Origin: Nostoc cf. edaphicum LEGE 07299 | Lineage (GTDB): Bacteria > Cyanobacteriota > Cyanobacteriia > Cyanobacteriales > Nostocaceae | Length of the DNA: 6,456 nt | Assembly (NCBI RefSeq): GCF_015207245.1 | Contig: NZ_JADEXF010000217.1 | Location: 1 to 6,456 of the forward strand | Reading direction: 5' to 3' | Shown: piece by piece, positions 1-5,032 of the stretch | Numbering within the stretch: position 1 is the first letter of the stretch | Layout: every line of letters starts with the position of its first letter | Notes under the pieces: generated by a model | Database searches by the model: none | Seen by the model: the letters and a program-made list of their open reading frames with translations, nothing else | What the model was told of the DNA's origin: nothing | Position numbers and translations under genes: made by a program

Positions 1-17
1 TTTAAGTTTTATAAATT

Positions 18-56
18 TAGCTACTGCAATATATAATGTTTGCTGTAGCTATTTTT
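18..56 (+). terminator. Probable intrinsic terminator of a gene left of the window
   Basis: Arms TAGCTACTGCAA (18-29) and TTGCTGTAGCTA (40-51) pair over 12 bp with one central mismatch and a 10-nt loop, and are followed at once by TTTTT (52-56). Stem plus T-run is the intrinsic terminator form. The left flank is also A/T rich, so it could act in both directions. No coding sequence precedes it in the window, so the gene it serves must lie outside. The stem is only moderately GC-rich. Confidence 0.6.
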
Positions 57-174
57 ATACAGACAATAAATGATGCTATCCACCTGAAACGAGTATGCTT
101 CAATCCAGGATATTAGACGCAAATATAAAAATCTGTATCTATATAAACAAGAGCAAGAATATTTAATATTATCA

Positions 175-1152
175 ATGCCACAGCATAATTCCGTTACTAT
201 AACTGACGTACAGGCAGCACAAGAGCGAATTTTGGGGATTGCCCACCGCACGCCTGTACTGACTTCTAGAATCGTGAACGATCGCACCAATAGCCAAGTA
301 TTCTTTAAGTGCGAAAACTTTCAACGCACTGGGGCATTTAAATTTAGAGGTGCGTACAATGCCTTAGCCCAACTATCGGCAGCACAAAAACAAACAGGCG
401 TTCTCACCTATTCATCGGGAAATCATGCCCAAGCGATCGCTTTAGCTGGACAATTACTCAATATTCCCACCACCATTGTCATGCCTGATGATGCACCTAT
501 TGTCAAACAAACTGCTACTCGTGGTTATGGTGCAGAGATAATTTTATACAATCGCCAACAAACAAACCGAGAAGAATTAGCCCAAAAACTAGCAAGCGAT
601 CGCTCTTTGACACTCATTCCCCCTTACGATCATCCTCATGTAATCGCCGGACAGGGAACAACCGCTTTAGAACTGATCCAAGAAGTTGGTGAATTGGACT
701 TATTATTAGTTTGTTGTGGCGGTGGCGGATTACTTTCAGGATGTGCGATCGCAGCCAAGTCACTTTTACCCAATTGTAAAGTAATCGGGGTAGAACCAGC
801 ACTTGCCGACGATGCTACCCGCTCTTTTCACACCAAAACTCTGCAAACAGTCAAAAATCCTAATACCATCGCTGATGGTGCGCGGACTCCTAGCCTTGGT
901 AAAATTACTTTCCCCTTAGTGCTGCATTACGTCGATGATATGGTGACGGTATCTGAAGAAGCGATTCTTCGCACCATGTTTTTCTTGTGGGAACGCCTGA
1001 AAATTGTCGTTGAACCCACTGGGGTATTAGCTGCTGCTGCTTTACTCGAAGGTGTGGTGACAGCACCAGAAGCGAGAGTTGGTGTCATCATCAGCGGTGG
1101 AAATGTAGATTTGGCGCAAGTTGGTAAATTGTTTTCTGGGGGATTGGATTAA
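175..1152 (+). CDS. Serine racemase / threonine dehydratase-like PLP enzyme
   Basis: A 325-aa fold-type II PLP enzyme, probably cytosolic, expected to deaminate L-threonine or L-serine to the 2-oxo acid plus ammonia and possibly to racemise serine. Visible motifs are the Schiff-base lysine K56 in GAFKFRGA, the substrate loop SSGNHAQ (80-86) with the racemase-type serine S81, the phosphate-binding tetraglycine loop G182-G185, and SGGN (307-310), whose serine contacts the pyridine nitrogen. VEPALADD places E207, A211 and D213 where eukaryotic serine racemase binds its divalent metal. The length fits a single catalytic domain. The C-terminal regulatory domain of biosynthetic IlvA (about 500 aa) is absent, so isoleucine feedback is unlikely. 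Threo-3-hydroxyaspartate dehydratase is an alternative that sequence alone cannot exclude. The ATG at 175 gives the normal family N-terminus, but no good Shine-Dalgarno is seen. Three HIP1 octamers lie inside. The gene converges on the next one. Confidence 0.88.
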   Translation: MPQHNSVTITDVQAAQERILGIAHRTPVLTSRIVNDRTNSQVFFKCENFQRTGAFKFRGAYNALAQLSAAQKQTGVLTYSSGNHAQAIALAGQLLNIPTTIVMPDDAPIVKQTATRGYGAEIILYNRQQTNREELAQKLASDRSLTLIPPYDHPHVIAGQGTTALELIQEVGELDLLLVCCGGGGLLSGCAIAAKSLLPNCKVIGVEPALADDATRSFHTKTLQTVKNPNTIADGARTPSLGKITFPLVLHYVDDMVTVSEEAILRTMFFLWERLKIVVEPTGVLAAAALLEGVVTAPEARVGVIISGGNVDLAQVGKLFSGGLD

Positions 1153-1222
1153 AAAGTTAAATTCCCAATTGACAAACTGCGATGTCTAGCGATAAGAAGC
1201 GTAGCTCTCTACACACTTCTGA

Positions 1223-1636
1223 TTACGCTTTTACTTTGCCATTGCTATTCACACTAACAATCATTGACGGTGGCTCATTACTAACAATTGGCGATTCACC
1301 TCGCAATCCCTTGCGGCGTTGGTTTTTAGGAACTCCTCCCGCCATACCATACTCTACACTGCTTTTGCCATATTTAGCCCCAATGCCCATGAGTATGTGT
1401 TCTGTCATGTCTGCCAACTGCTGCTCTGTTTCTAACATTTCACGGTATATCTTATCTAGGTTAGAAAGCGCAGTGTTGTAGCTATTTTCTTTATTTCGCA
1501 TTGTCTCAATTAGGCTTGAGTAGGCAAATAAAGTGAGTCCATTACTCACATCTAAGTTTGGATCAATTGAAGTGATACTGGCTGCACGACGTGCTGCTTT
1601 TTCTAGCACTTGGGAAGTTCTTTTTAGTCTAGCCAT
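1223..1636 (-). CDS. Small helical protein of unknown function
   Basis: A 137-aa protein I cannot assign to a function. The first 20 residues are basic (MARLKRTSQVLEKAARRAAS). Residues 30-85 look like long amphipathic helices that could form a coiled coil, with a run of glutamates around 64-80. A Gly/Lys/Arg-rich segment follows (about 98-112, including MAGGVPKNQRRKG), then a low-complexity tail. It has no signal peptide, membrane segment or cysteines. The layout (basic start, paired helices, AGGV-K-RR motif) resembles a hypothetical-protein family I recall as common in filamentous cyanobacteria; this is from memory only. No Shine-Dalgarno is visible before the ATG. The opposite-strand frame 1182-1481 overlaps it, but this strand is favoured because its product has regular charged helices while the other reads as proline/serine-rich noise. 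It converges on the PLP enzyme with a 70-bp gap. Confidence 0.7.
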   Translation of the reverse strand: MARLKRTSQVLEKAARRAASITSIDPNLDVSNGLTLFAYSSLIETMRNKENSYNTALSNLDKIYREMLETEQQLADMTEHILMGIGAKYGKSSVEYGMAGGVPKNQRRKGLRGESPIVSNEPPSMIVSVNSNGKVKA

Positions 1637-1745
1637 AAAATGTGGTTATTTATTTGATTATTCAGTTCTCGAATTCACTGATTTAAACTTCTTTACTTTA
1701 AAAAATTTTCGTATCGATCAGCCTGAGGAAATTCCTGCAAATCTC

Positions 1746-1778
1746 TATTAGCTTTTATTACACTGTAAATCGCTAATA
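1746..1778. repeat. Nested inverted repeat upstream of the 1223-1636 gene
   Basis: Outer arms TATTAGC (1746-1752) and GCTAATA (1772-1778) enclose an inner dyad TTACA-C-TGTAA (1758-1768) with nearly the same centre. It lies about 110 bp upstream of the start codon of the minus-strand gene at 1223-1636 and just before the tandem array. There is no T-run, so a terminator is unlikely. An operator or a decayed repeat copy are possible. The outer left arm shares TATTAGCTTTT with each array unit. Confidence 0.4.
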
Positions 1779-1800
1779 AATCAGTAAATTACGCAAAAAA

Positions 1801-2014
1801 GAACCCAAACCCCAGTTTGAGAACTCAATATTAGCTTTTGTGTACTAAATATACTCAAATGAGAACTCAAATCCCAGTTTGAGAACTCAATATTAGCTTT
1901 TGCGTACTAAATATACTTAAATGAGAACTCAAACCCCAGTTTGAGAACTCAATATTAGCTTTTGTGTACTAAATATACTCAAATGAGAACTCAAACCCCA
2001 GTTTGAGAACGCAA
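1801..2014. repeat. 62-bp tandem repeat array, three full copies plus partial ends
   Basis: Full units occupy 1811-1872, 1873-1934 and 1935-1996. A degraded partial copy precedes them (1801-1810) and a partial fourth runs 1997-2014. The three units differ at only three positions in total. Each junction carries CTCAAAC-CCCA-GTTTGAG, a perfect 7-bp stem with a 4-nt loop, degraded at the left end. GAGAACTCAA flanks it on both sides, so GTTTGAG can pair instead with the next CTCAA across two bases. Each unit also has TATACT (1850, 1912, 1974), one base from a consensus -10. There are no variable spacers, so it is not a CRISPR array. Confidence 0.92.
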
Positions 2015-2060
2015 ATCGCGTTATGAGAAGTTTTCAATTTATTACTCCTCGCGGGGATGG

Positions 2061-2094
2061 AAAAATTGAGCGCAGTTGGCAGTGCAAGCAATTT
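2061..2094 (-). terminator. Weak terminator-like stem after the nuclease gene
   Basis: Read on the minus strand, AAATTG pairs with CAATTT (plus 2089-2094 and 2063-2068) around an inner 4-bp stem, and the 3' arm runs into a T-tract (plus-strand A-run 2061-2065). It lies 13-47 nt beyond the nuclease stop codon, the right place for an intrinsic terminator. The stem is interrupted and AT-rich, so strength is doubtful. Confidence 0.33.
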
Positions 2095-2107
2095 CTCACT
2101 TTAGTTT

Positions 2108-2674
2108 TTATTTTTTTGATAGGGTACGATATTCCCAAGGATTAACGAATTTAGTGTCACTCCAAATACCAAGGCGTTGTTCCTTGGCTTCAGCTTCAGC
2201 TTGTTGAACCAAGTCTTGGCTAGGACACTTGTTTAAATAAGGACGATACACTTTTGCCAATCCTTCTTTTAACAATACCTGCTGCACAAAAGTGCCATTT
2301 TGTAAACGGACTTCGGCAATTTTACGCCCATAGCGATCGCTATCAGTAATATTCAAAGTTACGCGATCGCCTCCTTGTTGTACCAGTTGTTGCACCCGTT
2401 CTTGGGCTTTCACACCCCAAGTAAATTGATTGCGATCGCTACTACGTTTACTCTGCTTTTCTTTGTTAGTATGAGCTATCTCTGGCGCATCTACACAAGC
2501 AAAGCGGACGGTAAGATTTTTGCCATCGGCATCTTTCACTACTAAAGTATCGCCATCACTGACTCGCTCAACTGGTTCTCCAGAAGTACCGATAAAGCGA
2601 TCGCAGCCCATCAAATTTAAAATTATGATAGTTGCACAAAGCCAAAATCGCATTGATTTAGTTAATTTCTCCAT
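2108..2674 (-). CDS. Thermonuclease-like (SNase-fold) lipoprotein nuclease
   Basis: A 188-aa staphylococcal-nuclease homologue expected to cut DNA or RNA outside the cytoplasm in a calcium-dependent way. Residues 8-23 form a hydrophobic export signal ending in LMGC. C24 fits a lipobox cysteine, although methionine at -2 is unusual, so an anchored lipoprotein or a simply secreted form are both possible. The SNase domain runs about 33-175. D42 in SDGDT and D62 in FACVDAPE match the metal-binding aspartates. R57 and R117 (DRYGRK) match the catalytic arginines R35 and R87, and E65 matches E43 of the staphylococcal enzyme. The complete catalytic set suggests an active enzyme. The C-terminus GLAKVYRPY...LGIWSD is family-typical. 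Start at 2674 is supported by AGGTAA six bases upstream; M8 (2653) is a weaker alternative. Four HIP1 octamers fall in this short gene. It diverges from the ferritin-like gene. Confidence 0.87.
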   Translation of the reverse strand: MEKLTKSMRFWLCATIIILNLMGCDRFIGTSGEPVERVSDGDTLVVKDADGKNLTVRFACVDAPEIAHTNKEKQSKRSSDRNQFTWGVKAQERVQQLVQQGGDRVTLNITDSDRYGRKIAEVRLQNGTFVQQVLLKEGLAKVYRPYLNKCPSQDLVQQAEAEAKEQRLGIWSDTKFVNPWEYRTLSKK

Positions 2675-2680
2675 CCAAAC

Positions 2681-2695
2681 TTACCTGCATTACCT
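2681..2695 (-). promoter_or_regulatory. Duplicated Shine-Dalgarno-like AGGTAA before the nuclease start
   Basis: On the minus strand AGGTAA occurs at plus positions 2690-2695 and again at 2681-2686. The nearer copy is six bases from the ATG at 2674. The spacing favours that start over the in-frame ATG seven codons later. Confidence 0.5.
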
Positions 2696-2861
2696 CTGTG
2701 GGATGATATTAGCAAAATACAAAGATATATTTGTTAACTGTTGGCATATAGTTCCACAGGCAATTCAAAATTCCAAATGGTAAGACCCTTTGGCGGCAAC
2801 GAATAGAAAATGCGGATTAGTATAAGAATTGTAACCTTCCAATTGTCAGCGGGAATTTCTG

Positions 2862-3605
2862 ATGAACTTCTTGACTCACGTTCTGCATTTAGCTGGTTCA
2901 AGTGCCTTTGCCTATTACTCTGCTGCTCAAATTCGTGACTCTAAAACCCGCCCCAACATCCTTGCGGGGTTTCAGTTGGCCGAATCTGGCTCTGTGCCAT
3001 TTTTATCTGCACTTAGCGATCGCGCCGCAGCAGAAGGCGATACATGGCTAGCCGAAAAACTAGCAAAACATGCATCAGATGAAACTAAGCATGGTCAAAT
3101 TTTTGCCCACGCCTTACAACAGCTGAATAAACAAGTTATAGATTTCAAGCGTCAACCCCCAACTACATCCACAAAAAAATCACAACAGCGTAGTCCCTTT
3201 TTCGCAGCATTCTATGAAGGTTACACTCAAGAACAGCTAAAACCAGCTGTCATTGACTGGGATGTGTTTATGGCTAGCACATACATTCTGGAGTTAGATG
3301 CTAGTAAAGACTTTGCGCGAATGGCGAAAGTATTACCTGATAACGAGCCAACCGCTCGTAACTTGAAATTAGGAATGCTAAGTATTGCCCAAGATGAAAC
3401 TGGACACGCTGCTTATCTCTACGAAGCGATGATGCGCCGGATGTCTGCAACTGAAGTGCAAAACCTCGTAGATATGTGGCGAACTCGCAAGGTAAACGCC
3501 TTGTTGGCAATGGTTGGCGGTATCCTTCAGCGTAACGGCGAAACGCGATCGCTAGTCCAAGATAGTGCGCCGTCGGAAATTGATTCTGAGTTGGTAGCTA
3601 TGTAA
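2862..3605 (+). CDS. Ferritin-like diiron-carboxylate protein, function unknown
   Basis: A 247-aa all-helical protein with the four-helix diiron pattern E-ExxH-E-ExxH: E41 (LAESGS), E74 and H77 (SDETKHG), E144 (YILELD), and E179 and H182 (QDETGHA). The two halves repeat the DETxH signature, as in rubrerythrin and ferritin-like oxidases and hydroxylases. The complete ligand set suggests it binds a di-iron or mixed-metal centre, reacting with O2 or peroxide or hydroxylating a substrate. The substrate is not predictable. Residues 97-112 are a Pro/Thr/Ser/Lys-rich linker between the helix pairs, and the tail after 225 is polar. It has no rubredoxin CxxC domain, signal peptide or membrane helix, so it is probably cytosolic and not a classical rubrerythrin. 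MiaE-like hydroxylases share the ligand pattern, but I do not recognise their specific sequence. A weak GGGA lies seven bases before the ATG. A HxlR regulator follows 259 bp downstream. Confidence 0.8.
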   Translation: MNFLTHVLHLAGSSAFAYYSAAQIRDSKTRPNILAGFQLAESGSVPFLSALSDRAAAEGDTWLAEKLAKHASDETKHGQIFAHALQQLNKQVIDFKRQPPTTSTKKSQQRSPFFAAFYEGYTQEQLKPAVIDWDVFMASTYILELDASKDFARMAKVLPDNEPTARNLKLGMLSIAQDETGHAAYLYEAMMRRMSATEVQNLVDMWRTRKVNALLAMVGGILQRNGETRSLVQDSAPSEIDSELVAM

Positions 3606-3663
3606 TTATAGATATCTTGAGTACCTAACGATCAACTATCCCTGGCTCAAACTTTCGTTAGCC

Positions 3664-3692
3664 AAGCGATGCCTACGGCGGTAAACTACGCA
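3664..3692. repeat. Possible small dispersed repeat copy
   Basis: The stretch AAGCGATGCCTACGGCGG followed by TAAACTACGC has the style of the small GC-rich dispersed repeats (GCGATGCCTACGGCGG-type) that I recall scattered through Nostoc intergenic regions. It is more GC-rich than its surroundings. Only one copy is in the window, so its repeated nature is from memory, not shown here. Confidence 0.35.
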
Positions 3693-3693
3693 C

Positions 3694-3724
3694 TTTGCTG
3701 ATTACTGTAACAGTAATCAGCAAA
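3694..3724. repeat. 31-bp perfect palindrome with one-base centre
   Basis: TTTGCTGATTACTGT (3694-3708), a single A (3709), then ACAGTAATCAGCAAA (3710-3724). All 15 base pairs match. It starts 89 bp after the diiron gene stop and ends 140 bp before the HxlR start. No T-run follows, so it is not a standard intrinsic terminator. A regulator-binding site, an RNA-stabilising hairpin at the 3' end of the diiron mRNA, or a small palindromic repeat are all possible. Confidence 0.9.
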
Positions 3725-3765
3725 CATCCATAGTGGACTGCGGAAGACAGCAAGTATCTATTGTA

Positions 3766-3792
3766 TTGTCATATTCCCGCAGCTGCTACACT
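3766..3792 (+). promoter_or_regulatory. Weak candidate promoter for the HxlR gene
   Basis: TTGTCA (3766-3771) and TACACT (3787-3792) resemble -35 and -10 boxes with a short 15-bp spacer. The -10 box touches the left arm of the inverted repeat 3791-3819, so a protein bound there would block initiation. The short spacing makes this uncertain. Confidence 0.3.
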
Positions 3793-3819
3793 AGTTATGA
3801 ACAAGTAACAGATAACTAG
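3791..3819. promoter_or_regulatory. Candidate operator of the HxlR regulator
   Basis: Perfect 8-bp arms CTAGTTAT (3791-3798) and ATAACTAG (3812-3819) are separated by 13 bp, so the arm centres are two helical turns apart (21 bp). This suits a dimeric winged-helix protein. It lies 45 bp upstream of the HxlR start codon, where an autoregulatory operator would be expected. HxlR proteins commonly bind inverted repeats near their own promoters. Binding here is inferred from position and symmetry. Confidence 0.5.
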
Positions 3820-3834
3820 CGATATATCCAGCAA

Positions 3835-3849
3835 ACCTGAGTCAGGTGA
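3835..3849 (+). promoter_or_regulatory. Palindrome overlapping the likely ribosome binding site
   Basis: ACCTGA-G-TCAGGT (3835-3847) is a perfect 13-bp palindrome, and its right half is part of AGGTGA (3844-3849), the best Shine-Dalgarno match before the HxlR gene. The gap to the ATG at 3865 is 15 nt, longer than usual. Folding in RNA would hide the site, although a one-base loop is strained. A DNA-level operator is equally possible. Confidence 0.35.
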
Positions 3850-3864
3850 TTCCTACAAAAAACT

Positions 3865-4206
3865 ATGAAAGCTGAAGCAGAAAACCATTTCAGGCTGACT
3901 TGTGAAGTAGAAACTACCTTAAAAGTGATTGGCGGACGCTGGAAAGTTTTAATTATTAGAGAATTAATGACTGGTGTAAAACGGTTTGGTGAGCTACAAC
4001 GGGCTTTACCTGGAGTTACGCAAAAGATGCTAACTCAGCAACTCAGAGAAATGGAGGAAGATGGAATTATTCATCGAGAAGTTTATCCCCAAATCCCACC
4101 CAAGGTTGAATATTCGCTGACACCGTTAGGAGAAACTTTGCAACCAATTCTCTATGCTATGCACGACTGGGCTGTGCAACATTTAGCTCAAACAAATTAT
4201 CATTAA
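3865..4206 (+). CDS. HxlR-family winged-helix transcriptional regulator
   Basis: A 113-aa protein covering the whole HxlR (MarR-like winged helix) domain. The family opening C-x-V-E-x-T-L-x-x-I-G-G-R-W-K is seen at 13-27, the turn and recognition helix around 41-63 ([19 protein letters not shown]), and the wing at about 74-89 ([16 protein letters not shown]). The C-terminal helix should form the dimer. C13 sits where redox-sensing HxlR proteins such as YodB and HypR carry their reactive cysteine. It is the only cysteine, so sensing would need a modification or an intersubunit disulfide. Such proteins usually repress a neighbouring oxidoreductase or detoxification gene and themselves. The nearest candidates are the diiron gene upstream and its own promoter, which contains clear inverted repeats. 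No gene follows for 826 bp, so it appears monocistronic. The target is inferred, not shown. Confidence 0.9.
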   Translation: MKAEAENHFRLTCEVETTLKVIGGRWKVLIIRELMTGVKRFGELQRALPGVTQKMLTQQLREMEEDGIIHREVYPQIPPKVEYSLTPLGETLQPILYAMHDWAVQHLAQTNYH

Positions 4207-4321
4207 TATTGATTATAAATAATAATTGCTGATTTTTAAAACAACTGTAGTATTACGGCTTGCCTAACTTACAATTTGAGGTTTTCGGTGCGTTATATCG
4301 TGTCCGGGTAATTAGTTACGA

Positions 4322-4468
4322 TTAAACTCCAATTTGAATCCACCAATGAAAACCAGTTAATCGTTGAATCAAATCTTGCTGTTGGAGCAGAGATTGGCAT
4401 CGCTCAAATAAAACTTTTTCCAAATCATCAAGAGTTGCAAACGATTGATTGGCGATTGGTTCATCTAC
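4322..4468 (-). pseudogene. IS630-type transposase C-terminal remnant
   Basis: A minus-strand frame of 48 codons ends at a TAA (plus 4322-4324) and reads DEPIANQSFATLDDLEKV near its start and LTGFHWWIQIGV at its end. The A-N-x-x-F-x-(S/T)-L-(D/E)-x-(L/V)-E pattern and the final (L/T)xF-x-W segment are typical of IS630-family DDE transposase C-termini. The frame is cut by TGA at plus 4469-4471, and a different frame continues upstream without the catalytic DDE segments. It is therefore truncated and probably frameshifted. The sequence ACCCGGACACGATATAA just past the stop (plus about 4294-4310) may be the terminal inverted repeat. No second copy is seen, so the other end is lost. The family call is by eye. 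Confidence 0.55.
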
Positions 4469-4553
4469 TCATTTAATTGAGCGTTTTTGACCACTTGCAT
4501 CCAAAGAAAACCCTTTTGAAAGCTAACAATCGCACTCCCTGAGTTTGTGGTTT

Positions 4554-4581
4554 TTGCCGACAAGCCTCAGTTCGCTATAAT
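4554..4581 (+). promoter_or_regulatory. Orphan sigma70-type promoter
   Basis: TTGCCG (4554-4559), a 16-bp spacer and a consensus TATAAT (4576-4581). Transcription would start near 4588, but no credible coding frame follows for over 400 bp. It could drive a small RNA or be a relic of a deleted gene. Confidence 0.4.
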
Positions 4582-4649
4582 ACCTTTATTTGGCGACTTT
4601 CTTAAACACCTACCCTTGAAAGGAGGAGACCCCACCCTCACCTTTTCCC

Positions 4650-4666
4650 GACTTCTGCAAGAAGTC
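4650..4666. repeat. Stem-loop, possibly part of a dispersed repeat
   Basis: GACTTCT-GCA-AGAAGTC is a perfect 7-bp stem with a 3-nt loop about 65 nt downstream of the expected start of the orphan promoter. There is no T-run after it. The minus-strand form, GACTTCTTGCAGAAGTCGGG, resembles a motif I recall as repeated in Nostoc-type genomes; the window has one copy. Confidence 0.5.
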
Positions 4667-4753
4667 TAATTAGTCTGCTGCAAAACGTCTCACAGAGATA
4701 CCAGTATCATTTTTACGAATTATGACTGCGTTTATTACTGCCTTGTTCCAGTG

Positions 4754-4898
4754 CTGACTTTTCACGTTATGTGGAAAAGTCCACGAAAAACCTAACCCCC
4801 TAACCCCCAACTCGTCGCGGGAAGGGGGAAATTCAAAGTCTCTCTCCTAAAAGGAGAGAGATTTAGAGAGAGGTTTTCCAGATGCCGTGAAAAGTCAG
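4754..4898. mobile_element. 145-bp MITE-like element with 9-bp target duplication
   Basis: The ends are perfect 13-bp inverted repeats, CTGACTTTTCACG (4754-4766) and CGTGAAAAGTCAG (4886-4898). With three mismatches they extend to 25 bp, because TGGAAAA recurs inside both. The element is flanked exactly by the direct repeat GTTCCAGTG (4745-4753 and 4899-4907), the footprint of a transposition event. The interior has a C-rich CCTAACCCCCTAACCCCC tract and a hairpin CTCTCTCCT-AAA-AGGAGAGAG (4840-4860), and no coding capacity. It must have been moved by a transposase encoded elsewhere. A 9-bp duplication is compatible with several IS families, so the parent is unknown. Confidence 0.88.
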
Positions 4899-4990
4899 GT
4901 TCCAGTGTTGATGATGAATTAAAAAGTTTAAATTATACAATTAACATCCGGATCACAAAGGTGAAGTTAGGAAAAATAGTGAAGATATGA

Positions 4991-5018
4991 TTGTAACTTT
5001 CTTTGATTGAGTTAATAT
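4991..5018 (+). promoter_or_regulatory. Candidate promoter of the RodZ-like gene
   Basis: TTGTAA (4991-4996), a 16-bp spacer and TAATAT (5013-5018). Transcription would begin only a few bases before the ATG at 5033, giving a very short leader. AAAGGG (about 5019-5024) lies eight bases before the ATG and could serve as the ribosome site if the true start is further upstream. Confidence 0.35.
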
Positions 5019-5032
5019 AAAGGGCTTTCACA

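Larger units (their letters stand above)
1637..2107. other. Gene-free AT-rich interval with repeats
   Basis: No coding frame here looks real. The interval lies between two minus-strand genes, downstream of the thermonuclease gene and upstream of the small helical protein, so any promoter for the latter must lie within it. It contains a nested palindrome (1746-1778), the 62-bp tandem array (1801-2014), a short inverted repeat AACGC-AAATC-GCGTT at about 2009-2023, and a weak terminator-like structure near 2063-2094. No HIP1 octamer occurs in it. Confidence 0.7.
4207..5032. other. 826-bp gene-poor interval with mobile-element remains
   Basis: No intact gene. From left to right it holds an AT-rich run-out after the HxlR gene, a minus-strand IS630-type transposase tail (4322-4468), an orphan promoter-like sequence (4554-4581), an SD-like AAAGGAGGAGA with no start codon close by (about 4619-4629), a stem-loop (4650-4666), a MITE-like insertion (4754-4898) and the presumed promoter of the RodZ-like gene. 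It looks like a graveyard for small mobile elements. Confidence 0.75.

Noticed and set aside
1171..1203. Dispersed-repeat copy between the two convergent genes
   Set aside because: GCGATGTCTAGCGATAAG and GCGTAGC vaguely resemble Nostoc-type repeats, but the match is too poor and there is no second copy to compare.
1182..1481. Plus-strand open frame of 99 codons
   Set aside because: It is antisense to the 1223-1636 gene. Its product is Pro/Ser/Leu-rich without domain character, while the opposite strand gives regular charged helices.
1843..1855. NtcA box in the tandem units
   Set aside because: GTA-CTAAATA-TAC has a 7-base spacer, whereas the NtcA consensus is GTA-N8-TAC.
1801..2014. CRISPR array
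   Set aside because: The whole 62-bp unit is repeated, with no conserved-repeat and variable-spacer alternation, and no cas genes are near.
2696..2759. CTGTGG...CCACAG inverted repeat in the divergent promoter region
   Set aside because: Six-base arms over 50 bp apart are expected by chance.
2520..2783. Plus-strand open frame of 87 codons
   Set aside because: It is mostly antisense to the thermonuclease gene, which has a complete catalytic motif set, and it runs into the promoter region.
3625..3661. Inverted repeat CTAACGA...TCGTTAG as terminator of the diiron gene
   Set aside because: Only 7-bp arms with a 23-nt gap and no T-run; a chance occurrence is plausible.
4719..4755. Mini-frame ATGACTGCGTTTATT ending at the MITE junction
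   Set aside because: Only 11 codons. Without the MITE the frame would also stop at once after the target site, so no gene was interrupted.
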